DNA of 64,000 nucleotides from the NCBI GenBank assembly GCA_910577765.1, contig CAJTOV010000004.1, positions 3,174 to 67,173 on the forward strand, read 5' to 3'. This document shows positions 17,081 to 25,903 of this stretch, piece by piece. Both the position numbers and the translations under genes were made by a program. The notes beneath the pieces were generated by a model. The model ran no database searches and was not told the DNA's origin. It saw only the letters and a program-made list of their open reading frames with translations. Every line of letters starts with the position of its first letter. The stretch's first letter is position 1. Source of the stretch: an uncultured Lachnospiraceae bacterium (GTDB lineage: Bacteria > Bacillota > Clostridia > Lachnospirales > Lachnospiraceae).

Positions 17081-18169
17081 ATGGCAGATGTATTATCCCA
17101 AAGTCAGATTGACGCGCTTTTAAAGTCCATGCAGAGCAGTGAGCCTGAACCGGAAAGCAAGACCGAGACCAAGGTAGTGGAGCATAAGCAGGAACCGGAG
17201 AAGACCAAGTACAGCCGGTACGATTTCTACAGCCCCAGGAAATTCACCAAAGAAAAGATGAAGATCCTGAGCAGTGTATTCGAAAACTATGCCAGAATCA
17301 TTACCTCCCAGGTCAACGGTATTTTCCGTGTTATGACGGATATCACAGTGCTGGAAGTCCAGGAGCGCCGGTATTATGAATATGTCAATGCTTTCCATGA
17401 GAATGACTGCATGACGCTGATTGATGCCACTGTGCCGGAAAAAGGAAAGAATAATGTCCCCCTGATGATGTTCATCACACCGGGACTGGTCATCACCCTG
17501 ATCAACCATATGCTGGGCGGCGGCGACGAGGTGGTAAAGGTAGATTCCGATTACCGCTACTCCGATGTGGAGGTTGCCCTGTACCGCAGGGTGGTGGAAT
17601 ACTTTACCGCGGCTTTGAAAGATGGCTTTTCCAATTATATTAATATTGAGTTTCAGGTACAGAGAATCGAAGAGAACCCCAGTATGGTCCAGGAGCTTGG
17701 TCTGGACGAGACCGTGGCCATCATCCATCTCAATGTGGACGTGGCAGGTCTGGCCGTGGAAAAGGTCCGCATCTGTATGCCGGGTACTCTTCTGGAATTT
17801 ATCTTCCATATGATCGACAGCCGTAAGCATATTGCCAGAGGCTTTGCTTACGAGGACAACCGGGAGATCATTTTGGACAACATCCGTCATACCCAGCTTC
17901 CGGTTACAGGCCAGCTTGGTACGGTGGAACTTGATTTGAGCGATATCTATCATCTGAAGGTGGGTGACGTCATCGATCTGAACAAACCCAGGAACAGCAG
18001 TGTCAAGCTGTTTGTGGGCAGGCAGCCCTGGTTCACCGGTCAGATGGGGGTATATAAGAAGAATATGGCAATCCGCATCGAGGAACGTACCTACGAGGTG
18101 GAAGACGGCCAGGAGGCTGGGGAGGAAGAAGGAACATTTGAACCGGCCTATGCCCCGGAAGCGGAATGA
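17081..18169 (+). CDS. fliM: Flagellar motor switch protein FliM
   Basis: A 362-residue C-ring protein. The N-terminal CheY-P docking peptide LSQSQIDALLKSM is at residues 5-17. A Glu/Lys-rich linker, the CheC-like middle domain (GGGDEVVKVDSDYRYSDVE) and the C-terminal SpoA/FliN-like domain (GDVIDLNKPRNSSVKLFVGR) follow. ATG 17081 follows AAAGGTGG. The neighbouring cheY and fliY complete the switch. Confidence 0.95.
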   Translation: MADVLSQSQIDALLKSMQSSEPEPESKTETKVVEHKQEPEKTKYSRYDFYSPRKFTKEKMKILSSVFENYARIITSQVNGIFRVMTDITVLEVQERRYYEYVNAFHENDCMTLIDATVPEKGKNNVPLMMFITPGLVITLINHMLGGGDEVVKVDSDYRYSDVEVALYRRVVEYFTAALKDGFSNYINIEFQVQRIEENPSMVQELGLDETVAIIHLNVDVAGLAVEKVRICMPGTLLEFIFHMIDSRKHIARGFAYEDNREIILDNIRHTQLPVTGQLGTVELDLSDIYHLKVGDVIDLNKPRNSSVKLFVGRQPWFTGQMGVYKKNMAIRIEERTYEVEDGQEAGEEEGTFEPAYAPEAE

Positions 18170-18271
18170 CCAGGCAGTCTGTTAGTCTGAGCAGAGAAGT
18201 ACTATGAAAATCCACTGCCAGCGGGCGTGGAGGCTTACATAGAGAATTAATGAAAAGAGAGGAAATGGAAA

Positions 18272-18634
18272 ATGGCAAAGATTATGTTGGTAGACGATGC
18301 GGCATTTATGAGGATGATGATTAAGAAGGCGCTGACCGCCAGCGGGTACGATGATTTTGTGGAAGCCCAGGACGGCGCGGAGGCTGTACAGAAGTACAGC
18401 GAGGAAAAGCCGGATATGGTGATCATGGATATCACCATGCCCAACATGGACGGCCTTCAGGCACTGAAGAAGATCAAGGAAGCCGATGCCGGCGCCAAGG
18501 TGGTTATGTGTACCGCCATGGGCCAGGAGAGCATGGTCGTGGATGCAATCAAGTCCGGTGCAAGGGACTTTATCGTGAAGCCCTTCAATTCCGAGAGAAT
18601 TGTACAGACTGTCAATGCTGTGCTGGGGAAATAG
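18272..18634 (+). CDS. cheY: Chemotaxis response regulator CheY
   Basis: A 120-residue stand-alone receiver domain. It has the acidic pair DD (VDDAAF near residue 8), phospho-acceptor Asp in VIMDITMPNMDG near 53, Thr/Ser in CTAMGQE near 82 and Lys in FIVKPFNSERI near 104. Family knowledge: phosphorylated CheY binds FliM/FliY to change motor bias. Its gene sits between fliM and flgC. The ribosome site is AGAGAGGAAA. Confidence 0.93.
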   Translation: MAKIMLVDDAAFMRMMIKKALTASGYDDFVEAQDGAEAVQKYSEEKPDMVIMDITMPNMDGLQALKKIKEADAGAKVVMCTAMGQESMVVDAIKSGARDFIVKPFNSERIVQTVNAVLGK

Positions 18635-18652
18635 CATCCGGGAGGAATTAAG

Positions 18653-19111
18653 ATGGCATTTTTGAGTTCTTTTGATATTTGTGCGTCCGGCCTGAGCGCC
18701 CAGAGACTCAGGATGGATATTGCCGCAGAAAATATCGCGAATATTGACACGACACGCACCCAGGGCGGAGGCTCCTACCGGAGGAAGGATGTAGTCTTTG
18801 AAAGCTTTGGCTCCACTTCTTTCCGTGAGTCCCTGCGCAACGCTTCCCTTGGACGTGGCTATACCAGTACCGTCCAGGGCGGAAAAGGGGTCAGGGTCGC
18901 CGACATTATTGAAGATGACAGGGAGATGAAGCGGGTCTACAATCCGGAGCATCCCGACGCAGACGCGGACGGTTATGTGAACCTTCCCAATGTGGACCTG
19001 CTTAAGGAAACCGTGGACAGTATGTCCGCAACCAGGTCCTATGAGGCTAATATTACGGCCTTTAATGCGATGAAGCTGATGGCCCAGAAAGCATTAGAAA
19101 TCGGGAAATAA
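18653..19111 (+). CDS. flgC: Flagellar basal-body rod protein FlgC
   Basis: A 152-residue proximal rod protein. It has the rod N-terminus (CASGLSAQRLRMDIAAENIANIDTTRT split across residues 8-34), a middle GKGVRVADI, and the FlgC C-terminus (NVDLLKETVDSMSATRSYEA). The ribosome site is GGAGGA. In most Firmicutes flgC lies between flgB and fliE; here it has moved to a position between cheY and fliY. Confidence 0.92.
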   Translation: MAFLSSFDICASGLSAQRLRMDIAAENIANIDTTRTQGGGSYRRKDVVFESFGSTSFRESLRNASLGRGYTSTVQGGKGVRVADIIEDDREMKRVYNPEHPDADADGYVNLPNVDLLKETVDSMSATRSYEANITAFNAMKLMAQKALEIGK

Positions 19112-19135
19112 CGCATAACAAAAGGAGATTAGAAA

Positions 19136-20506
19136 ATGGGTGCTAACAGCTTTAACGAAATGGAAATAGACGCCATTGGCGAGATTATGAATATCAGCCT
19201 CGGCGCGTCAGCGACAGCGGTTTCCACTATGCTGGGCACAGCAGTGAACATAACGACACCTGTCGTCCGAATCCTCACCGGCGACCAGTTCGAGTACAAG
19301 AAGCTGGAACCGGCTGTAGGAGTGGAAATCGCATATGTCAAGGGTCTGGACGGACGCAATATTATGATGTTCAGCCGCAATGATGTCCGCATCATTGTGG
19401 GCATGATGATGGGGGAAGAGATTCCGCCGGAAGCCTTTGAACTGGATGAAATGAACCGCAGTGCCATCTGTGAGGTCATGAACCAGATGATGGGATCTTC
19501 GGCTACGGCCTTGTCCGAATTCCTGGGGATGCCTGTGGATATTTCCACTCCGGTCTCCTTTGAGGTGGAAAGCGAGGTAGTATTTAAGGAGAAGTATTTC
19601 CCCGGCAACAGCAGTATGGTGGTGGTCCGTTTCTCCCTGGAGATTGAGGGCCAGTTAAAGAGTGAATTCTTCAACATTCTGTCCGAACCGCTGGTGAAGC
19701 GGCTTCTGGAGCCTTTCCAGGTGTCCATGAGCCAGGCGGCAGAGCCGGCGCCGGCACCTGCTCCGGAACCGGCACCGGAACCGGAACCAGAGGGTCCCGG
19801 AGCCCAGAAGGTTATGTCCCAGGCAGATATCGAGGCACTGATGAAGTCTGCCCAGGCAGAGGAGCCTGCCCCGTCTCCGGAACCTTCCGGCGGTATGATG
19901 TCCCAGGCGGAGATCGAGGCACTGATGCAGGCGTCCCAGCCGGCAGCGCCCCAGCCCGAGCCCCAGACAGCGGCTCCGGCAGCGCCCCAGGCTCCTGCCC
20001 CGCAGCCGGTTCCCCAGGCACCCGTGCCCCAGCCGGGACAGATGCCTTATCCGGCTTACCAGGCAGCCCCCGATCCGCTTATGCTACAGCTTCTCAATCA
20101 GATGCAGCAGTCCCAGATGCAGATGATGGAAATGATGAACAGCATGAAGGAGAAGGCAAAGGAGCCCCAGAGAAGCTCCGAACCGTCCCTGATCCGCCCC
20201 ATGAGTTCCCTGGTACTGGAGGACGACGGCGGAGACGGCGTGGAGAGCCGGACCAACCAGGAGATGCTGATGAAGGTTCCGCTGGAGATTTCCGTGGAGA
20301 TCGGGCGGACCAAGAAGCTGGTAAAGGATATTCTGGAGTTTACCCAGGGTTCTCTCGTTGTGCTTGACAAGATGGCAGGAGAGCAGGCAGACCTGTATGT
20401 CAATGGCCAGTGTATCGCCAAAGGCGATATCGTGGTGGTTGAGGATAATTTCGGCATCCGTATCACAGAGATCGTTGCCAGGAACCTGATTCCGGAGAGT
20501 TTGTAA
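19136..20506 (+). CDS. fliY: Flagellar motor switch phosphatase FliY (CheC + FliN/SpoA fusion)
   Basis: A 456-residue C-ring protein. The N-terminal CheC-like CheY-P phosphatase domain spans about 1-195, with E-x2-N active-site motifs EIMNIS near 17 and EVMNQM near 115. A long Pro/Ala/Gln/Glu linker spans about 200-340. The C-terminal SpoA (FliN) domain begins at VPLEISVEIGRTKK near 380. The linker holds two copies of an M-S-Q-A-D/E-I-E-A-L-M motif (near 222 and 257) resembling the FliM docking peptide. It is longer than B. subtilis FliY. The stop overlaps the fliO start. Confidence 0.93.
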   Translation: MGANSFNEMEIDAIGEIMNISLGASATAVSTMLGTAVNITTPVVRILTGDQFEYKKLEPAVGVEIAYVKGLDGRNIMMFSRNDVRIIVGMMMGEEIPPEAFELDEMNRSAICEVMNQMMGSSATALSEFLGMPVDISTPVSFEVESEVVFKEKYFPGNSSMVVVRFSLEIEGQLKSEFFNILSEPLVKRLLEPFQVSMSQAAEPAPAPAPEPAPEPEPEGPGAQKVMSQADIEALMKSAQAEEPAPSPEPSGGMMSQAEIEALMQASQPAAPQPEPQTAAPAAPQAPAPQPVPQAPVPQPGQMPYPAYQAAPDPLMLQLLNQMQQSQMQMMEMMNSMKEKAKEPQRSSEPSLIRPMSSLVLEDDGGDGVESRTNQEMLMKVPLEISVEIGRTKKLVKDILEFTQGSLVVLDKMAGEQADLYVNGQCIAKGDIVVVEDNFGIRITEIVARNLIPESL

Positions 20507-20853
20507 TGGGAGATGATTTTTTGTCACTGATGGGGGCACTGCTGGCAGTGGTGTTCGTGCTTCTGCTGGCATACTGCTTCAGCCGCGCCCTGGGAAAGAC
20601 CTGGGTCCGCAGCTCCAGGGACAGTATGCTCCGGATTGCCGGGCAGCTTCAGATCGGGGCTGACAGGCATCTGCTGCTTGTCAGACTCATGGACCGGAAT
20701 TTTCTCATCGGTTCCAGTCCGGCCGGTATCCAGCTTCTGGCTGAGATCCAGGGAGAGCTGCCGGAGAAGGAACCGGCGGCGGGCAAGGTCCCGGACCAGG
20801 TGTTCGCGGGTCTGCTCCGAAGATACGCCAAGAAGGAGGAAGACCATGAATGA
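20506..20853 (+). CDS. fliO: Flagellar biosynthesis protein FliO
   Basis: A 115-residue membrane protein with one N-terminal membrane helix (near residues 6-26) and a small cytoplasmic domain with the FliO pattern (IAGQLQIGADRHLLLVRLMDR). Family knowledge: FliO stabilises FliP during assembly of the export gate. Its ATG overlaps the fliY stop by one base, and its end overlaps the fliP start by 8 bp. It is poorly conserved, so the call leans on position as well as sequence. Confidence 0.85.
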   Translation: MGDDFLSLMGALLAVVFVLLLAYCFSRALGKTWVRSSRDSMLRIAGQLQIGADRHLLLVRLMDRNFLIGSSPAGIQLLAEIQGELPEKEPAAGKVPDQVFAGLLRRYAKKEEDHE

Positions 20854-21502
20854 ACTTCTGACGGGCCTGAACGGAGGCAGTGTTCCGGTTCTGGACATGA
20901 TCATCACGCTGACACTGGTGGCGCTTCTGCCCTCCATTGTGGTGATGATGACCTCCTTTACCAGAATCATTATTATCCTGTCCTTTACCAGGACAGCCAT
21001 GGGAGCCCAGCAGAATCCGCCCAATATGGTCCTGACCGGGATCGCCCTGTTTCTGACTCTGTACATCATGAGCCCGGTAATCAGTGAGATCCAGCAGACC
21101 GCTTATGACCCTTATGTGCGGGGAGAGATCTCCCAGCAGGAGGCGGTGTCCAGGCTGGAGGACCCTATGAAGCGGTTCATGCTCCGCAATACAGAGAAGA
21201 CTACCCTGGACCGCTTTGTGGAGATGTCAGGCACCCAGGTCCGGGACAATGTGGAAGAATATCCCCTGACGGTGGTGACGCCGGCCTTTATGACCTCGGA
21301 GCTTAAGAAAGGATTCCTGGCAGGGTTTCTGCTCTATCTGCCCTTCCTGCTGATTGATGTGGTGGTAGCCACGACCCTGATGTCCATGGGTATGGTGATG
21401 CTGCCGCCGACTATGATTGCCATGCCGTTCAAGCTTCTGCTGTTTGTGACTGTGGACGGGTGGGAGCTTCTGTTCGCCACCATTGTGTCCAACTTCCGGT
21501 AG
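20846..21502 (+). CDS. fliP: Flagellar export gate protein FliP
   Basis: A 218-residue gate subunit with hydrophobic segments near residues 15-40, 50-75, 150-175 and 185-210. Diagnostic stretches are TSFTRIIIILSFTRTAMG and the C-terminal DVVVATTLMSMGM with MPFKLLLFVTVDGW. The true start is ATG 20846 after AAGGAGGAAG; the frame is open further upstream inside fliO. It is short for FliP because it lacks the cleavable leader of Gram-negative forms. Confidence 0.95.
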   Translation: MNELLTGLNGGSVPVLDMIITLTLVALLPSIVVMMTSFTRIIIILSFTRTAMGAQQNPPNMVLTGIALFLTLYIMSPVISEIQQTAYDPYVRGEISQQEAVSRLEDPMKRFMLRNTEKTTLDRFVEMSGTQVRDNVEEYPLTVVTPAFMTSELKKGFLAGFLLYLPFLLIDVVVATTLMSMGMVMLPPTMIAMPFKLLLFVTVDGWELLFATIVSNFR

Positions 21503-21553
21503 AACCGGGCAAAAAGGCAGGAAAACGTTGTGTGGGTCTCACAGGAGGTAGCC

Positions 21554-21817
21554 ATGAACAATTTAGAGGTACTTGATATCTTATACCAGGCATTCCAGCT
21601 GGCTCTGAGGCTGGCGATGCCTTTTCTGCTTACCAGTATGATTGTAGGTGTGGTGATTGCCATATTCCAGGCAGCCACCCAGATCAATGAGCAGACACTG
21701 ACCTTTGTGCCGAAGCTTCTGGCTATTCTTGCAATGATGGGGATACTGGGGAGTTCCATGCTGGTGTCCCTCCAGGATTTTTACCGTTCCATGCTTTCCA
21801 TCATAGCCGGGAGTTAA
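21554..21817 (+). CDS. fliQ: Flagellar export gate protein FliQ
   Basis: An 87-residue protein with two membrane helices and the conserved core QINEQTLTFVPKLLAI near residues 44-59. Family knowledge: four FliQ wrap the FliP5R1 gate. ATG 21554 follows ACAGGAGGTAGCC; an in-frame earlier start at 21530 lacks a site. Confidence 0.94.
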   Translation: MNNLEVLDILYQAFQLALRLAMPFLLTSMIVGVVIAIFQAATQINEQTLTFVPKLLAILAMMGILGSSMLVSLQDFYRSMLSIIAGS

Positions 21818-21822
21818 GATAG

Positions 21823-22575
21823 ATGCTGATACTGTTTACCCTGATTTTGGCACGTATGAGCGGGGCCATTGGAATGAATCCCATATTCCGCCAGTCCAGT
21901 CTGCCCAGGAACATAAGGGCAGCGTTTATTCTGGTGCTTTCGGTCATGCTTTATGTGAGCCATGAGGGCGGCCTGGTGCGGGAGCCCGCAGGGCTTCTGG
22001 AATTTATGGTCATGCTGCTGATGGAGCTGTTCTTCGGCATGGTACTGGGATTTGCCATGGAGCTTTCCTTTTTCACGGTCCGGTATGCAGCCGGTGTAAT
22101 GGATTCCGTTATGGGTCTGAATATGGCCCAGGTCTATGACCCGGTCCACGGCACCCAGATGACCCTGACCGCAGGGCTGTATAATGCCTTCCTGATCCTT
22201 CTGTTCATAGCCACCAACGGACATGTGCGGCTGATCAGTATTTATTACGGCTCGTCGGCGCTGGTTCCTTTTGGAACCGTCACGTTTAAGCCGGAGCTTG
22301 CTCTGGCAGTGGTTGACATGTTTTACGGCGGGATTCTTATGGGTATGCAGCTTGCCTTTCCCATTATAGCCATGGAGATGGTGGCGGAGACAGCCGTGGG
22401 AATCCTGATGCGGATGATTCCGCAGATTAATGTGTTTTCCATTAATTTCCAAATGAAAATAATCGTGGGGCTTTCCATGCTTCTGCTCCTGTTCAGCCCC
22501 ATGTCCGATAAATTGTATATAGTCCTGAACAACATGTACCAGTCCCTGGAGCGGCTGGTGATGCTGATGCGGTAA
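21823..22575 (+). CDS. fliR: Flagellar export gate protein FliR
   Basis: A 250-residue polytopic gate protein with about six hydrophobic segments. It has the N-terminal LARMSGAIGMNPIF, the central family signature FFGMVLGFAMELSF near 67 and MVAETAVGILMRMIPQINVF near 185. It starts 5 bp after fliQ, with GGGAG across the junction. The order fliO-P-Q-R-flhB-flhA is canonical. Confidence 0.94.
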   Translation: MLILFTLILARMSGAIGMNPIFRQSSLPRNIRAAFILVLSVMLYVSHEGGLVREPAGLLEFMVMLLMELFFGMVLGFAMELSFFTVRYAAGVMDSVMGLNMAQVYDPVHGTQMTLTAGLYNAFLILLFIATNGHVRLISIYYGSSALVPFGTVTFKPELALAVVDMFYGGILMGMQLAFPIIAMEMVAETAVGILMRMIPQINVFSINFQMKIIVGLSMLLLLFSPMSDKLYIVLNNMYQSLERLVMLMR

Positions 22576-22635
22576 GCCGCGGGTGACGGCCCGGATATTC
22601 CGGCAGTCACGGCGGCGGAAAGGAAGTGGTGGGGC

Positions 22636-23712
22636 TTGGCAGAAAGTAATGGACAGGAAAAGACTGAGCAGCCTACCAGTAAGCGGCGGAGCGACGCCCG
22701 CAAGGACGGTAACGTCCTTCAGAGCCGGGAGATATCCACAGTAGTGATGCTGATCGGGGTCTTCTGGGTGGCAAGGATCATGATGCCCCACATATACGTG
22801 ACGCTCCGCGATTACATGAAGCTGCTTTTAGGCGGCGCAGGACAGTCCCAGGCCTCCCTTCTGACTTACCAGTTATTTATGCTTTCCGTGGTGTCCTTTG
22901 CCAAATGCGCCCTGCCCCTGCTTTTAGTGGCCATGGTCTGCGGCATTGTGGCCGGCGGAACCCAGACCAAATTCAATGTGACCTTCAAGGTGCTCCGGCC
23001 CAAGTTCAGCAAGCTGAACCCCATTAAGGGCATAAAGAACCTGTTTTCTTTAAAGAAGATTGTGGACCTGGTGAAGAACCTGATCAAGATCTGTATCCTT
23101 CTGGTGATCCTTTACAATATTATTAAGGATGATCTGGAAGCCATTGCCAGGACCATTGACATGATGCCCTTTAACTCGTCTATTCTGATGCTGAACATGA
23201 TGTTCAGCCTGGTTGTCAAGGTCTGTATCGCCTTTGTGGTGATTGCCTTTCTGGACTATCTCTACCAGAGATGGGATTATGAGAGAAACTTAAAGATGAC
23301 CAAGCAGGAAGTCAAGGATGAGTATAAGCAGACCGAAGGAAATCCGGAGATCAAGGGAAGAATCCGCCGGATTCAGCGGCAGATGGCCATGAGCCGTATG
23401 ATGCAGAAGGTGCCCCAGGCGGATGTGGTAGTGAAGAACCCTACCCACTTTGCAGTGGCTCTCAAGTATGACCCGGATCATTATGGGGCTCCCGTTGTGC
23501 TGGCCAAGGGCCAGGACAGTCTGGCCCTGCGGATCATCAAAAAGGCAGAGGAGAGCGGGGTATACGTGCTGGAGAACCGGCCTCTGGCCAGGGCTCTGTA
23601 CGCTTCCTGCCAATTGGACCGGGAGATCCCCGCCGAGTATTACGGTGCGGTGGCGGAGATTCTGGTATATATTTACAAGGCTACCAACCGGGAAGATATG
23701 TTTAACCGGTAA
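22636..23712 (+). CDS. flhB: Flagellar export switch protein FlhB
   Basis: A 358-residue export-gate protein with four membrane segments and a cytoplasmic autocleaving domain. The N-P-T-H site is intact (VVKNPTHFAVALKYD near residues 260-274); cleavage after Asn switches export from hook to filament substrates. The N-terminus (EKTEQPTSKRRSDARKDG) is classic. The start is TTG 22636 after AAAGGAAG. A free-standing paralogue of the cleaved C-terminal domain lies at 47703. Confidence 0.95.
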   Translation: MAESNGQEKTEQPTSKRRSDARKDGNVLQSREISTVVMLIGVFWVARIMMPHIYVTLRDYMKLLLGGAGQSQASLLTYQLFMLSVVSFAKCALPLLLVAMVCGIVAGGTQTKFNVTFKVLRPKFSKLNPIKGIKNLFSLKKIVDLVKNLIKICILLVILYNIIKDDLEAIARTIDMMPFNSSILMLNMMFSLVVKVCIAFVVIAFLDYLYQRWDYERNLKMTKQEVKDEYKQTEGNPEIKGRIRRIQRQMAMSRMMQKVPQADVVVKNPTHFAVALKYDPDHYGAPVVLAKGQDSLALRIIKKAEESGVYVLENRPLARALYASCQLDREIPAEYYGAVAEILVYIYKATNREDMFNR

Positions 23713-23749
23713 CGTATTTATAAAGACTGAAACAGATGGAGTATGCAGG

Positions 23750-25885
23750 ATGAAGAAGTTACTGAATTATTCAGTGGTACTGTTCGTACTCACGGTGGTA
23801 TTGCTGCTGATCATACCAATGCCTGCGGCACTGGTGGACGTGGCGATTATCTTGAATATGTCCCTTTCCATGATGATCCTGGTGATCACCATGACAATCC
23901 GGGAACCACTGGAATTTGCCATATTCCCTTCGCTGCTTTTGATTACCACCTTGTTCCGGCTGGGCATCAACGTGTCCACCACCCGGAACATCTTAAGCCA
24001 GGGAGGAAATTCCGGAAGCATCATCAAGGCTTTCGGTGATTTCATTCTCCAGGGCAATGTGGTAGTAGGTATTGTTATCTACCTGATCATCGTGCTGATG
24101 CAGTTTCTGGTTATCACCAAGGGCGCCGAGCGTGTGGCCGAGGTTGCAGCCAGATTCAACCTGGACGCCATGCCCGGGAAACAGATGGCCATTGACGCGG
24201 ATTTAAGCTCCGGCCTTATCGATGAACAGCAGGCAAAAACACGAAGGGAGAAGATACAGCGGGAGGCGGACTTTTACGGGTCCATGGATGGTGCTACCAA
24301 GATTGTAAAGGGCGATTCGGTTATGTCCCTGATCACCACGGCCATTAACCTGATCGGCGGAAGCATCATCGGAATCATCCAGTCGGGAGATACCATCGGG
24401 GATGTCCTGACCACCTACTCCATAGCAACCGTGGGTGACGGTCTGGTAGGCCAGATCCCGTCCCTTCTGATTTCCACGGCTACGGGCATGATTGTCACCA
24501 GGGCTGTGGCGGAAGGAAGCCTTAACGAAGACATTTCCAAACAGTTTATGGCCCAGCCCCAGGCAATCATGATGAGCGGTGTGGCCATTGCCATCATGTC
24601 TGTGATTCCGGGTATGCCGGTGATCCAGATGGGGATCGTCTCCATCGGCCTTGTGTCGGGAGGCTACTACTTAGGAAGACGGATTCAGCAGGAACCGTCC
24701 CGTACCACGGCAGCCATGTTCCGGGAGGCGGAGGCTGGTGTGGCCCTGCCTGGGGAAAGCCCCCAGATGGAGGAGCCCAAGCCGGTTACCGAGGAGGAGT
24801 ATTTCAAGGACGTCAACAACGTCTACACCCTTCTGGCGGTAGAACCTATCGAAATGGAATTCGGTTACAGCCTGATCCCTCTTGCGGATGAGTCCGTAGG
24901 CGGACGGCTGATCAGCCGTATCGTGATATTCCGCAGACAGTATGCCCAGGATATGGGATTTGTAATCCCTTCCATCCGTCTTCGCGACAGTTCGGGCTTG
25001 AGTATTAACCAGTATTGTATTAAAATAAAAGGGGAGGAAGTGGCCAGCGGAGAGATCCTGATGGATTATTTCCTGGCACTGGAGCCGGAGCATCTGGAAC
25101 GGGAGATAGACGGTATCGAGACCATTGAGCCGGCCTACGGCATTCCCAGCCGCTGGATTCGGCCGGAGGACCGGGAGCGGGCAGAGCTTTACGGCTACAC
25201 GGTCATCGATCCCCTGTCCGTGATGGTGACCCATCTGTCGGAGGTGATCAAGCAGCATGCTTATGAGCTGATCACAAGACAGGAAGTGATCCATCTCATC
25301 GAAAACGTGAAAAAGACAGCGCCGGAGCTGGTGGAGGAGGCATTCCCGCAGCTCATCTCCTACAGTCTGTTCCAGAGAATCCTGATCAGTCTCTTAAAGG
25401 AGGGCGTGCCCATCAAGGATCTGGAGACCATTATCGAGACCACCATCGAAGCCATTACCGAGACCGGGCTTCCGGTCAAGGATCTGGACGGGATTATTGA
25501 GCGGATCCGCAGCAGCCTAAAGCGGACCATTACCCGGATGTACTGCGAGGATGGCAGTATGAAGGTGATTACCCTGGAGTCGGAGCTGGAGCGCACCATG
25601 GTAGGCGCCCTGTCCAAGGGAGAGTCCGGTTATTACCTGGCCTTAAGCCCAGACGTGCTCCAGAGCCTGATCCGCCAGATGGCGGAGCAGTTAAAGAAGT
25701 TCAACGGTATCTCCCAGAGTCCGGTGATCCTGACCTCCCAGGTCATGCGCATGCATTTTTACCGTTTAATAGACCAGTTCTATCCCAATGTGCGGGTATT
25801 GTCATTTAATGAGATTTCCAACAACATTCAGATACAGTCCATTGGGAGTCTGAAGCTGGAGAAACCAGGCGCCAGAGGCGCTTAA
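23750..25885 (+). CDS. flhA: Flagellar export gate protein FlhA
   Basis: A 711-residue nonameric gate protein. Eight N-terminal membrane segments are followed by the FHIPEP signature RFNLDAMPGKQMAIDADL near 140-157 and a large cytoplasmic ring domain (EEYFKDVNNVYTLLAVEP onward). ATG 23750 is preceded by a modest GGAG; the long upstream open frame inside flhB is not coding. In Bacillus flhF and flhG follow flhA, but here fliA follows directly. Confidence 0.95.
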   Translation: MKKLLNYSVVLFVLTVVLLLIIPMPAALVDVAIILNMSLSMMILVITMTIREPLEFAIFPSLLLITTLFRLGINVSTTRNILSQGGNSGSIIKAFGDFILQGNVVVGIVIYLIIVLMQFLVITKGAERVAEVAARFNLDAMPGKQMAIDADLSSGLIDEQQAKTRREKIQREADFYGSMDGATKIVKGDSVMSLITTAINLIGGSIIGIIQSGDTIGDVLTTYSIATVGDGLVGQIPSLLISTATGMIVTRAVAEGSLNEDISKQFMAQPQAIMMSGVAIAIMSVIPGMPVIQMGIVSIGLVSGGYYLGRRIQQEPSRTTAAMFREAEAGVALPGESPQMEEPKPVTEEEYFKDVNNVYTLLAVEPIEMEFGYSLIPLADESVGGRLISRIVIFRRQYAQDMGFVIPSIRLRDSSGLSINQYCIKIKGEEVASGEILMDYFLALEPEHLEREIDGIETIEPAYGIPSRWIRPEDRERAELYGYTVIDPLSVMVTHLSEVIKQHAYELITRQEVIHLIENVKKTAPELVEEAFPQLISYSLFQRILISLLKEGVPIKDLETIIETTIEAITETGLPVKDLDGIIERIRSSLKRTITRMYCEDGSMKVITLESELERTMVGALSKGESGYYLALSPDVLQSLIRQMAEQLKKFNGISQSPVILTSQVMRMHFYRLIDQFYPNVRVLSFNEISNNIQIQSIGSLKLEKPGARGA

Positions 25886-25903
25886 AGGCAGAGGGTGATA
25901 TAC

